From NCBI GenBank assembly GCA_028554795.2, contig CM068841.1, positions 22,394,308-22,458,307 of the forward strand: 64,000 nt of DNA, written 5' to 3'. Both the position numbers and the translations under genes were made by a program. Of the stretch, positions 12,601 through 25,400 are shown piece after piece; within the stretch, counting starts at the first letter, position 1; the number at the start of each line of letters is the position of its first letter. The stretch is from Sinohyriopsis cumingii. Taxonomy: Eukaryota; Mollusca; Bivalvia; Unionida; Unionidae. The notes below the pieces were generated by a model. The model searched no databases. It was not told the DNA's origin and was given only the letters and a program-made list of their open reading frames with translations.

Positions 12601-12772
12601 TCGAAGGAACCCGATGCTTTCTGCATGAATTATTTGTCACATGCAACCAAGCAGCAAAATGACAAAGGTTTGTTCTCCCTATTATTGATGTGGTCTTTGC
12701 AACTCAGTTTTTCACTAAGACTTTAAAAGCAAACCAATGATGTTACACTGTATGGGGATGTAATTTTGTTCT

Positions 12773-12775
<3 letters not shown>

Positions 12776-12856
<81 letters not shown>
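12776..12856. repeat. (TA)n microsatellite
   Basis: About 40 perfect TA units. Confidence 0.98.
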
Positions 12857-12858
<2 letters not shown>

Positions 12859-13019
12859 GTGTTTGCAGGTGCTGCAATGTACTTGCTTTATACCCGATAC
12901 ACAGTACAACTTCGTAATACTTAAACTGGTGCATCATATGTGGGACAAAAAATCTATCAATTTCTTTTCATACACATACTTTTTCAGCAGGGTAAAATTA
13001 AAATCCTCATTTACATCCC

Positions 13020-13690
13020 TCAGTCCTTTCATCCGTCACACAATCTTGTGAACACAACCAGTCCCATAGGTTTTCATGGTCTGCAGTTAAATTTGGTACA
13101 GATTATCGTTATATCCTGGAATATGCACATGTCGACAAATCACATTTCTCTTGCAATTTTATTAAGAGTTATTGCCCTTCTTGACTTGCACCTGAATGCA
13201 GCGTATGACAAAATCTTGTGAAAGCAACTAGTTTCAGGTTTCAATGGATTATATGACAATGTGCACAGCCACACAATAATTTCCACATTGCTCTATTTGT
13301 CTTGCAGCTAAATGCAGTGCATGATAAAAATTCTGTGAATACAACCAGTCCTAGAGTTTTTGATGGAATGCTGTGAAGCTTGGTACACATTATGATCAGC
13401 ATCTGAAAATGTGCATTCCACCACATCACTATTCTCCTGCAATTTTTGTTGGAGTAATTGCTCATTCTGACTTGAAACTGGATTTATTGCATGACAGATT
13501 AAGAATACAACAAGGCTCAAAGTTTTCAACTGACTGCCACAAAATGTTGTAGATGCTATGGTCATCTGAAGATGCCTACAGAACAAATCACTGAGATCTC
13601 CCAATTTTGTTGGAGTTATTGCCCTTTGTGCCCTGCAGCCGATTGCAATGCAATATACAATCTTGTAAATGTGTTGCATTTTCTTTTTAC
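13020..13690. repeat. Degenerate tandem repeat, about 160-190 bp units
   Basis: Successive units share ATCTTGTGAA-ACAACCAGTC, a TTTGGTACA-like segment, and TGCAATTTT-TTGGAGTTATTGCCCTT. At least four units are visible and strongly diverged from each other. The block runs straight into a different degenerate array on the right. Open frames here follow the repeat and are not genes. Confidence 0.65.
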
Positions 13691-13789
13691 ATATAACTGT
13701 AGATCTTCATACATATTATGATTATCATCTAAAGATACATACTGACAAATCTTACTGCAAGTTGCAACTACTCTCAATGGATTCTTGTG

Positions 13790-14745
13790 AAATCTGGTAC
13801 AAAATCAACAAGGCTCATCCATACCTAAAGTGCAAGCCCTCCATAAACTTTGGTCAAATTAAGTGGCCTAAAACTTAAGTTATTCTACTAAACAATTTCT
13901 CATGTTCAGTCAGTGACCCAGACTTTTGATCATTTGACATCAAAATCAATATGCTTCTTCCTTATCCTATGTGTCAAGTCATACACAAACTCTGGTGAAG
14001 GTACATGCTCAATAACTGAACTTCTTCTGCAGAAACTATTTTTCATTCAGTAACAATGACCTTGACCTATGAATGTTTGGTCCCAAAATCAATAGGCTTC
14101 TTTCTTAGTCCAAGTGCAAACCTGCAAAAACCTGCAAAAAATGTTGGTCCAAGTAAGTGACAAAGAACTAATCAAATTGTGCTAAAACCATTGTTATTCT
14201 TTCAGTCATTGATTTTGCCCTTACACCTTTTGACCCCAAGAGCCATAGGCTCCCCCCTTACCCCTACTGCAAGTCATCCACAAAGTTTGGTAACTGTAGA
14301 TGATGGATAACAAAAGTCATTATGCAGAAACTATTTTTCTTCTTCAGCCACAGTGACCATGACCTGTCACTTTTTAACCTAGAATTTAATTGGGTTCTTT
14401 CTTACCACCACCCCCCCAGTGCAAATCATGCAAAATGTTTGGTAACTGTAGATGGTGAATAATTTGAGTTACAGCACAGGAATACATTTTTTTCTTTCAA
14501 CCAGTGACCTTGATCTTTAACCCTGAGCAAGCCATCCATAAAATATGGAAACTGTTGATGTAGGAGAAGTTGAGTGATTGTGCATAAACTATATTTGTTC
14601 TTTCTGCAAAAGTGACCACGAACATTGATCTTTTGACCCTTAAATCAACAGGGTTATTCACTGTCCTATGTTCAAGCCATTGAAAGTTTGGAAGCCACAA
14701 ATGATGAAAAACTTGTTATTATGCTAAAACATAATAGGTAACAGC
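13790..14745. repeat. Degenerate tandem array, about 150 bp units with TGACCTTGACC cores
   Basis: Each unit carries GTGACCTTGACCT followed by a TTTGACCCCAAAATCAATAGG-like stretch, then CAAGTCATCCACAAAGTTTG, GGTAACTGTAGATGATG and CAGAAACTATTTTTC. About six units are visible, diverged. The end reads ACAGCCAGATAGATGGACAA. Shorter blocks of the same family lie at 26900-27330 and 28090-28430. Repeats of this style are common in mollusc genomes, which supports the taxonomic guess. Confidence 0.7.
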
Positions 14746-16276
14746 CAGATAGATGGACAACCTTATATAATCTGCTCTGTCTTATAGTAGGCACATCTAA
14801 AAAACATCTATTCATCTGTTTGATGACATAATCAGATCCTCAACAAACAATCCTAGCAAATTTGATTGATATAGGTCAAGAGGTTTCCACATTATCCCCC
14901 AAACAAGCTAGTCCCCAATGGACATAGAGACATATTGATAAGATGCACTTGCTACACTTGCATTGATGTGAGAGTGCAACAAACAAAAAAATGAACAACT
15001 AGCACATCTCGATTCTTAACTGAGTAGAAGACCAAATCAATCCTTATTGCAGTAACATGGTTGCCATGCCAATGACTATAGCCATACATTTTTATTTGAT
15101 AACACTAAATTCAACCTTCAAAATTCTAAAATTTAAACAGTAATTTTGAGTTAAATGGGATGAAGGTGGCAGAAGGGAAGTTGGTATTTAATTTTTACAA
15201 GGAGACTTAACACAGTCCTGAATTTCATACACACTTCCCGATTTTACTCGTCTGGCAAACAATAATAATCTCCTTTACTTAGTGCATCTTTTCAATTTAA
15301 ACAAAGAATTATGGTTTATACCAGACATTTTTACCACAAATTAAAGATGCAATATGCTGAGCAGAGGAAAGGTACATTGCTTAATGGTACTCAAAACAGG
15401 TGATTTCATATGAGGATCCAACTTCTGATTTACCATCTATGGGTTCCATATGTGACAATGTCACCCCATTTTAATAATTCTGAAAAAAGAATATTGAAGC
15501 TCGACACATTTAAAACTGGATTACAAAACTTCCTACAGCTTGCCCAACTAATTAATTGATTTTGTAATATTGAGATAACTGGTAGTTATAGATTTTTTCG
15601 TTTCTTATGAATAACAAACAGAAAAGGTGAGGTCACCTAAAATGTGAAAGGCAAAGTTGTGTGGGTTTATATTCTGCATCTGATATCTTTGATAAATCAT
15701 AATTTTTTAACTGTATTACTTTCTTTAAGTATTATCAATTATATTGAAAATAATACCTACACATTACACAATAAGCACACCCCTTTTACTAGGCAAAAGT
15801 CACCAAAAATAATCAGTGCTGTGTGAATATATCAATCCCAACATGTCTAGCTTGCCCAGAATTTTCATCGAACTATTCATGACCATCTTGTTTATATTAG
15901 AGAGCGTTAATAATTTTAAGCAATGTTCAACGAGTCCTGAAAAGACGTTCACAGTAAAACTATTTTGGTACGAAACATTTGTTTATTCAAAGATCAACCA
16001 AACTAAAAACTTTGGTTGGCAGTGTGTGAAACATCTTGGAATTAGTACCTGGTTCCAACATCCCAATCTTAGTATACAACACATCTTTCTTTCAAGATGC
16101 TATCACATTGCTAATAAAATTACAGTCCACAGGGGAGGATGCATAGATGGCTGGAGAGACAGATGGATGCATAATGGAAGAAGTAAATTCTACATATTGG
16201 CTGTTTTCTTTGCAAGGATATGATATTAAATTCATGTATAGTCAGTTCACAGAAAATCAATTTAGTATGTTCAGCA
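14746..16276. other. Region downstream of PSMD11
   Basis: No gene is recognised. PSMD11 is transcribed leftward, so its 3' UTR lies in the right part. Candidate minus-strand polyadenylation signals are ATTAAA at 16277-16282 (about 75 bp after the stop) and AATAAA at 15982-15987. I cannot decide between them. Confidence 0.5.
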
Positions 16277-16282
16277 TTTAAT
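16277..16282 (-). terminator. Candidate polyadenylation signal of PSMD11
   Basis: ATTAAA on the minus strand about 75 bp downstream of the stop codon. An AATAAA at 15982-15987 is the alternative. Neither is proven. Confidence 0.3.
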
Positions 16283-16354
16283 TGAAAGGATAATAAATGC
16301 ACATTGCATTTAAGAATAAATGAGAAATGAAATAAATCACACAGATGACAGTCT

Positions 16355-16497
16355 TCACGACAATTTCTTGGTTTTGTGGTACAGGGCATCCACCACCTTC
16401 CCCATACTGTCAATGGTATCCAGTGCTGTCTCATAGGTTTTATCTGCCTCCGTCTCATCAAACACTATCAAAACACCCACACCTTGGTCCAAGATTC
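16355..16497 (-). CDS. PSMD11: PSMD11 exon 13 (stop codon)
   Basis: Encodes [20 protein letters not shown] and on to [10 protein letters not shown], then TGA at 16357-16355. Acceptor CTCACAG. The C-terminal helix in Rpn6 joins the lid helical bundle. Confidence 0.97.
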
Positions 16498-19400
16498 CTG
16501 TGAGAAATACATTTTTGAGTAAATTATGTTTCTCCAATTATACTTACCAAATCACATAAATATCGTGAAATAAGGTCTACTATCAATCAAATCCAGCAGT
16601 TCCAAATAAAACAAAAATTGTCTTTCCCATCTATACATCATATTAACAAAGGGAAGAAACTCTTACCCATTACCTCCCCATCCCTATGCTGGCAGGTTAT
16701 CAGCCAGTTCTTTATAAGATTAAGCTTTGTGATACTTTAACACATTAACCCCTGAAGGTTTTTGTCATTTTCGCCTGAAATTCAAGTAGGAAACTCATTC
16801 TGAAAGCTATTTCTCAATGCATCCAAAAACACCAAATCCCAGGTGATCTTTCAATAACATACTGCCTAGCTGTGTTAGAAACATCGTTTTTCATTGGCTA
16901 TTTGGCTCGTGCATGAGCAGAAGGGTAAAATGTTAAGGGTTTTTTGTGTGGTTTTTTGTGTTTTTTTGCTAAACGGACCCATTATTTTTGTATCAAGACC
17001 ACTCTTTATTCCAAATGCCCATCTTATCCTATTTTTTGCAAAGGTTCATCTGTCTGTCTGCAGTTCATACCGATTTGCCTTAGATCTGAGACCAAAATGC
17101 CTAAAATCCGGACACAAAATCGGATTCTGACCATGGGCCACTTTTGGAGAGAAAATAATTGATTCCAAAAATTGAGGTTTTTCCTTTGTATTTTGTAGTG
17201 CAACTAGAAATTCCAGATTATTTGGTATCATTGTAGAGCTACATCTGTCTACCTTTCTATAATACCACCCTCTTTAGTGTATCATGCATGACCATGATGC
17301 TACAGAGCTCAGCAGTAGGCTACTACCTCCTGCCACATTAACTCGTCGCTAGGTGTTAATGTGTTAACAAGGATGTTCACATTTGCAGGTTTGTGTGGAG
17401 GAGTTTAAGAGTAATGTGTTAGAGTAAGTTTGCCAGAGAAATATAATTTATTAAACAAATTCACTTTTTCTATGGAATACATTCCCTGATCACATTAACA
17501 TTAGCAGAATAGGTATGAAGATGAGAAAGTGCATGAGCATCCAACTTCTACCATTGGCAGTGACTGAAAGAAGACTGGCTGAATTCCCTACAAGAAGGAT
17601 AACTGCTATCCTAATACAAATGCAGCACAACCAATGGTCATGTAACATGTGACAACACTGAGAAGAGGAGAAACAAGTGACATTTCCTTACTGAGTGAAA
17701 TAATTTGGGTAAATGCAACAAAAGTGCTAACCACATGATAATGAGGTTGTGTTGACATCAACCGTGTCTGGTATTCGTCTGGGTCACAGCTACCAGACTA
17801 GTCAGATTCAGTCAGACCAGACACAGCCATCAGACTAATCAGATTCAGTCAGACCAGACACAACCACCAGACCAGTCAGATTGTCAGACCAGACACAGCC
17901 ACCAGACCAGTCAGATTCAGTCAGACCAGACACTGCCACCAGACTAATCAGATTCAGTCAGACCAGACACAACCACCAGACCAGTCAGATTGTCAGACCA
18001 GACACAGCCACCAGACCAGTCAGATTCAGTCAGACCAGACACAACCACCAGACCAGTCAGATTGTCAGACCAGACACAGCCACCAGACCAGTCAGATTCA
18101 ATTCCTATCTCTACATCGCAAGTTTCTCAGATAAAAGCAGGCTGACAGCATAACAGCAAATGGCATCTAATATATCATGGATTGAAATGTTGTGTTCCAA
18201 TGTGCAAGTTACCAAAAAAGTGAAATATGACCGTTCATTTCCTGCAGTAAAACAGTTTACCATATGCTTCTTAATGATGTCATCATGGTACACTGAAGTC
18301 ACTATCAACAAGAAAGCCCTGAACAATGAGACAATGCAGTTGAGTCTTTATAAATACCATGTGTCAAAATTATGTAAAGGCACAAAATTAGTCAAATTGT
18401 TCCTTGGATGGCAAACTGAAGGAACTTGCAAGAAGTTGGATGGATAGGGGCATGAAAGCATGTGTTAAATTGAACTGATCGCCAACTCCTTCCTTTTGGT
18501 GGAAAAGTGAACTGATTGCAATGTCTCCATCTTGAACATTGGTGCTAATATGTATATGCATCTACTGAGGTGGTTGAGAGCTGTCATGGGTTTGAGTTTA
18601 TCAAAGGCTTTTAATACCTGAAAAAGCCTTGAATAAAAAATAATGGAGAGTTCAGTTTGTGAACTCTCTGCACCACCCACTTTGAGTATAACAGTGACCT
18701 ATCCATTAAAATCTCCACCATTACAGAATTTGTTATGATCTCTGTCATTGAAGGAGAACATGAAGAGGGAGGTGCTAGATAACCATCAAAAGACCTCCAA
18801 GTCTACTTTGATCATACACTGTTGTGGTAACAGGTTGATTCAAGCATAACAAAAATTGAGACATCTGGCACCAACTGAAAGAGGATATATGGGTGACTTG
18901 GTTAGTAAGTCATTTGCAGTTGTTGGGAGGCCTGGGGAAACAGAAACTTTATCTTTCCCTGTAATTAAATAGCTTCCAAGACTTATTAGTCTGCTGCCGA
19001 CATCAGAAACAATGGGTTTGTATCTAAGCCTTCTGCTGTTCAGTTCAATGTGGTTGCCTATCCTTTTGCTTACACCATTTTAAATGACTGCTTCCACACT
19101 TCCTTTATACAGTCAGGATAATGTGACTGGGTGGGACATGATGCTACATGTCTGCGGTATGATGCCCTTGGCTAGACACCACTATAAACTGCTACACTGA
19201 AGAAAACATAGCGATATGAATGGAAAATTGTTAAAAGCTGCATTTTAAAAAAATCCAAATCATCAAATTATAGTCACTGAACAATGTAGTAAATCAAATG
19301 GCACAGAAAATAAAGTCAAAGAGTGATCAGGCTTAAGAGATGATGAACACAGAAACATGTCATATGTTATAAACTGTGATTAAAAGAAATCACAAAACAC

Positions 19401-22400
19401 TGACCATAGAATGATGCACTGCCATATTTATGCCTCTGGCTATGATGGACTTCAATTCCAATGCATCCTGCTTTTTGGCCAGATCAAAATGAAGAAAATT
19501 CTGAAGAATTTATATGGGTGATACTGGCAACAAAAGCAGTTAATGGGTAGCCATCTGGTAAGCGCAGGTAATGGATAGAGCTTCTTCCTTCATCAATATG
19601 ATATATAGATGGGAATGACAAATTTTTTGTCTTTCTGCGAGGACTGGACTTGAAGATTGACAAGCTTATTAATAATGATAATGTAATTAGGGAATCTATT
19701 CTATGGAGAATGAGACAGACAAATATATTCTTTTTCATCAGTATAGATATTTTGCAGGTGAAATCCTTATCCTAACTCTCACATGACACTATCCCACCCC
19801 ATATGATATCACATTAGCATTATGACTGGTGCACTGCCATTCTGACCTATATATTACATGATCACCTACATAACTTCAAGTCTTCTGCTACTTTTATAAT
19901 GGTTTCATTCCTGACCTTGTCTGTATTTTTACAATAGTTTTGAGTTTACTTTTAAATCTTAATTGTAAACAAAATCTTAATAGCTCTTCCTGAAGATTCA
20001 AATATTTTAAATGGATACCATGTACTTTAATTGTTTTCACTGTACTGAATGGACATAATTTCATTAGAAACCCACAATTTTTTACACTGGGATGGGAAAA
20101 ATTGCTCAACTTGGCATACTGATGTGGGACATAAATCCAGCCATGCTCATAACTTGACTGCAGGTATCTGGAGAAACCTGATATCTGCTAATAAATTACA
20201 TCCCCTCTGGAAGGATTTCTCTATCCCACCTCAGTAAATATAACAGGTTCAGCTGCTACATGTCTCTGATCTATATCTTGAGCATGGTCAATGGATCCCT
20301 TGCAATATCCCAGCCCTCTGTTGTATGGGATCACTTGTGTGTGTACAGGAATAATTTTTTATTCCTGATAAATTTTTCTATCCTATCTGCAGAGACTCCT
20401 TAACAAATTCATGCATTATTGTTTGGCACACCAATTTTGAGAAATAAAGTGTCTGAACAATTTGCATTGAGCAACATGTGGATCAATAACACTAGGTCAA
20501 TGATATAAGTTTCCCCTGAACTTATCTACGCCCTAGCAAGATAAATTTATCTATATATAAGACAACAGAGCCCAATGGGTAAGAGAATCTGATTTATGTC
20601 AAAGTCTAAAAATTACCCACTGTTACGCATAGTACATGAACTCATTTTGAAACATTCTCATTACAACTTACGTCTAAATAGACCAATCATTACTCTTGTG
20701 GGAGATCAAATCTTGAAAAAATTTTTTATCTTGGTCATACGTCTTTTAAGCAGTCAAATCTATTTACGAGGCCAACAATATAATAATCACATGCTCAAAA
20801 ATGTATTGTGATAAAAATGACCATTCACATATCAGCCACAGACATGTCTTTTGAACAGAAGTCAGAATTAAAAGACTTTCCTGGAAATTAAGCAAAACTG
20901 TACAAGAATAAACATACATAGCTGACACTTCTTACCATGAAATTTCTTATCTAAAATCATCTGTGATAGCTTCTTTTCCACAGATGCCTGAAAAAGAGAG
21001 GTTTGCTATGAAATATGTTTATTTTGATGCAATAACAATAAACACGAACACTTTGGTCAGGACAAAATGTTGCTCAAATGGCATTACACTGAAAGGAATA
21101 TCTGTAAAGGGCATGACCTTTAAGGTATACCCAACAATATGTTCGGCTTTAATTTAAAAGAAACACAACAAGCTGAAAGTTTGTTTTATCTTAAAAGTAA
21201 AACATTGTTGGGATAAAGGATTTGACAAAGGACATATCTGTAAAAGCTGTGCATATCAAAGAAACTGAATCCAGAAATAAACTTTTTCTCTATGACTGCT
21301 TTTGTCACCAACATACAACACAATGAAACTTGCTCTTATTGTGACACAGGCAAACAGTCAAAACCCATTAATCAAGAAAATTTTGCTCCATTTACTTTTA
21401 AATAGGCAAATAAATAATTTGGAAACTATTTAAAATATACTAGAGGAAATCTCTGCCTAAACATTTCCTTCCAACAGTGAGATAACACAGCTGCATTAGT
21501 CAATGCTACTGCTCTGTAATAGTATGCATGGTATCACGCAAAATGAGATATGCAATTTTCATGATGTGACATGATGCATTAACAGGACTGCAATCTGTGA
21601 TATGCAATTGTCATGATGTGACATGATGCATTAACAGGACTACAATCTGTGATATGCAATTTTCATGATGTGACATAATGCATTAACAAGATTACAATCT
21701 GTGATATGCAATTTTCATGATGTGACATGATGCATTAACAGGATTACAATCTGTGATATGCAATTTTCATGATGTGACATAATGCATTATCAAGATTACA
21801 TTCTGTGATATGCAATTTTCATGATGTGACATGATGCATTATCAAGATTACATTCTGTGATATGCAATTTTCATGATGTGACATAATGCATTATCAAGAT
21901 TACAATCTGTGATATGCAATTTTCATGATGTGACATAATGCATTATCAAGATTACAATCTGTGATATGCAATTTTCATAATGTGACATGATGCATTAACA
22001 AGATTACAATCTGTGATATGCAATTTTCATGATGTGACATAATGCATTAACAAGATTACAATCTGTGATATGCAATTTTCATGATGTGGCATAATGCATT
22101 AACAAGATTACAATCTGTGATATGCAATTTTCATGATGTGACATAATGCATTAACAAAATTACATTCTGTGATTATTTCTACTCACCATGGGGAGTTTGA
22201 TGAGATTAGCCACATGCAGCACCTGTGAAAAAGGGAAAACATTACTTTAATATAAACACAGTGTATCGGCATTGTATAGATAGACTAATGAACAAATATA
22301 ATTAAGATCAATTAAAAGTTGCATATATACTGAATGGGAAAAGCATCTATTTGACATTCTACTTAATTACATCTTGGATCACTTAATAAAAAAAGAAAGC

Positions 22401-25400
22401 CATTATGAATATATATATAAATATATAAATAAACACAACCTATCAAAAGCCAACAGAAATTGATCACTATTTTTCTATAGCAGTATGCATTTCAACTGAT
22501 TTAAATGTTGTGTGCTTTGTTTTTTGGTTTTTTCCCCACTATGATTCTAAAAGAATATTTGAAACAACTGCATGTCAGAACTGAAATATAAACTGTATGA
22601 AAATATAAATTTTAGTTTCATAAGCCTAAGCAAGTAAACTTATATTTTTTCAGACGGTTTTATAAGTTTTCTATATGCATACAAATTAATCACATATCTG
22701 CTATGTTCATATAAGACTGCTCCGGTGGCCTGGTGGTTAGAGGGTACAACCCGGATGCAGGAGGTTGTGAGTTCGATCCCCAGCAGTCATACCAAAAACT
22801 TATAAAAATGGTACTATCAGCTGCCTCGCTTGGCACTCAGCATTAAGAGGTTAATGTTAGGACTGGTCGGCCTGGTGTCAGGATAATGTGACCGGGTGGG
22901 ACATACTGCTATATGTCTGCGACATGATGCCCCAGTGCTAGACATCAGTATAAACTGCCACACTGCAGACATCGTAGTGATATGACTGAAAACTTGTTAA
23001 TGCTATGTTACACACACACACACACTGCTTTTACAGGCAATCTGATTAAAATCAGATCTCTACTGTCCTACATGAAGATCTGACATTGACTGCTTCTGGT
23101 GTGCATGCATTCATGATATGATACTTCACATTCCTACCTGGTGTGCATGCATTCATGATATGATACTTCACACTCCTACCTGGTGTGCATGCATTCATGA
23201 TATGATACTTCACACTCCTACCTGGTGTGCATGCATTCATGATATGATACTTCACATTCCTACCTGGTGTGCATGCATTCATGATATGATACTTCACACT
23301 CCTACCTGGTGTGCATGCATTCATGATATGATACTTCACACTCCTACCTGGTGTGCATGCATTCATGATACGATACTTCACACTCCTACCTGGTGTGCAT
23401 GCATTCATGATACGATACTTCACACTCCTACCTGGTGTGCATGCATTCATGATAGGATACTTCACATTCCTACCTGGTGTGCATACATTCATGATATGAT
23501 ACTTCACACTCCTACCTGGTGTGCATGCATTCATGATATGATACTTCACATTCCTACCTGGTGTGCATGCATTCAAGATATGATACTTCACACTCCTACC
23601 TGGTGTGCATGCATTCATGATATGATACTTCACACTCCTACCTGGTGTGCATGCATTCATGATATGATACTTCACACTCCTACCTGGTGTGCATGCATTC
23701 ATGATATGATACTTCACACTCCTACCTGGTGTGCATGCATTCATGATATGATACTTCACACTCCTACCTGGTGTGCATGCATTCATGATATGATACTTCA
23801 CACTCCTACTTGTAGTGTTGTGGTCATGACACGATACTTTACATAAGTAATATGATATTTCACACTGTTGTGATGCTATGGTTATAAACTAAGTAAAAGA
23901 AAGAAACAAAACCAACAAGTTTATAAAACATAACAAAAAATAAGTTATAAAATCAAAATTTAAGAGGAACTTAAAGTATTAAGAATTAAGTAAAAAAAAA
24001 TAATCCTAAAAAACTTCTACACAAGGCCAAAAGAAATGAATGTTCCAGATGAATTCCAGATCCCTGAATGCACTGGTCTGTTAATAGTATTGATGTATCA
24101 TGAAGGCATTGTACAGAACTCCTTTCAATAAACTCGTCCCAGAATAATATTTTAGTCCAATGAGCACTATCTAGTTCCCATGAATATTTTTTAAAAATGT
24201 CTCTTCAATTATATCTAAACACAATATTAAACACATCTGCAGACTGATATTAACACAAGAACACATGAAATAAGAATCCTAATTAGGAATGAATTCAATG
24301 CTCAGTTCTCTCCCTATATACATTTCCAAGAGTCTATTATCACTATATGTCTCAATATACCCCATATAACTAACCTTACTACTCAATCTAATATCTGACT
24401 TTACCTACTCACACAATCTATGTCACAACACTCAACAACATGACTTTAACAAGCCAACCATAAATAGCTCTAAACTTGTCACTTTAACAAGCCAACCATA
24501 AATAGTTTTAAATTTGTAAATAGGTTTATTATTTGAAACTTGACAATGCCTATTTATAGATCCTACAAAATCGATGTGAAAAAATAAAACATAAAATATA
24601 TAGTCATGTATCAAAAGTTACACAAAGGAAAGACATACATAACAACATGTGCATTATTTACATTTGTATTGGTATGATATAAGGCATCACATATGCATTA
24701 TCAAAAACATGAAAAGCTTTATGTCATAACAACAATGTCAAGTAATAACTTAGATCAAAGAAGCCTTTCCAAAGCAGAGATTGTATTGCTGAGTAGTTAA
24801 AATATCTAGGATATCTGGTGGAAAATATAAATAATCAATATCTCCTCAACTACAAATTTATCCAGGCAACCCCACCCCCTTAATGTAGTCCCATGATGAT
24901 CTAAATACATTTATTATGCAAACAGAAACTCTGACGGCTAGCTATCACATTTCCATTCAGTTTGCATATACTACTCAAAACACATAACTCCCAACCTCCT
25001 GTTCCGAGTCCTTCCCATTTTTATTCAACAGCATGCATCTTCTTGCTTTAACTTCACATATAATGTTTGGTCTCGAACAAATAATATACAAACACAACAA
25101 AATCTAAGTATCTCTAACCTGCTGACATACTGCCTAATAACAACAAGGGAAAGGAGTCCAAAATTCTAGCATTCTTAAACATGAACGATATTTGGAAAAG
25201 AGGCAAGTTCAGGAATTTCCAGTGTTTTAGGAGGTGATAGGGTCATGAACAAAATGATGGCTGGACACACAGGTTATTGCAATATCTCATACTGCTTCCT
25301 ACAAAAGTATGGAGACAATATACATCCAAAGGACCTACCTGCACCCTAGAAAATGGTTCAATTATTCTACAGAGGTTCTGCTCCATCAAGTTGTCATATA

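Larger units (their letters stand above)
16498..20935 (-). other. PSMD11: PSMD11 intron 12
   Basis: 4.4 kb. Holds a TTAA-flanked MITE, a dispersed repeat block, a 37/35-bp minisatellite and a SINE1 3' fragment, each listed separately. The stretches 18100-19100 and 19265-20935 show nothing recognisable. Confidence 0.9.
22223..25338 (-). other. PSMD11: PSMD11 intron 10
   Basis: 3.1 kb. Holds a full SINE1 copy and the 42-bp array. From 23850 to 25338 I see only AT-rich sequence, apart from a 38-bp unit repeated twice near 24443-24518 (ACTTTAACAAGCCAACCATA). Confidence 0.85.

Noticed and set aside
13308..13679. 123-codon open frame, minus strand
   Set aside because: Lies entirely in a degenerate tandem repeat.
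17881..18153. 90-codon open frame rich in RPDTATRP
   Set aside because: It is a translation of the 37/35-bp minisatellite.
21546..22172. CRISPR-like array
   Set aside because: Units are contiguous with no unique spacers, and the sequence is a eukaryotic intron. It is a satellite. The same holds for the 37-, 42- and 29-bp arrays.
22715..22790. Possible tRNA gene (A and B boxes)
   Set aside because: It is the head of a SINE: the same sequence recurs with a constant 3' body, and no acceptor stem closes.
23052..23846. Long open frames (249 and 242 codons) on both strands
   Set aside because: They are produced by the 42-bp repeat, whose period is a multiple of three. There is no start context, domain or codon signal.
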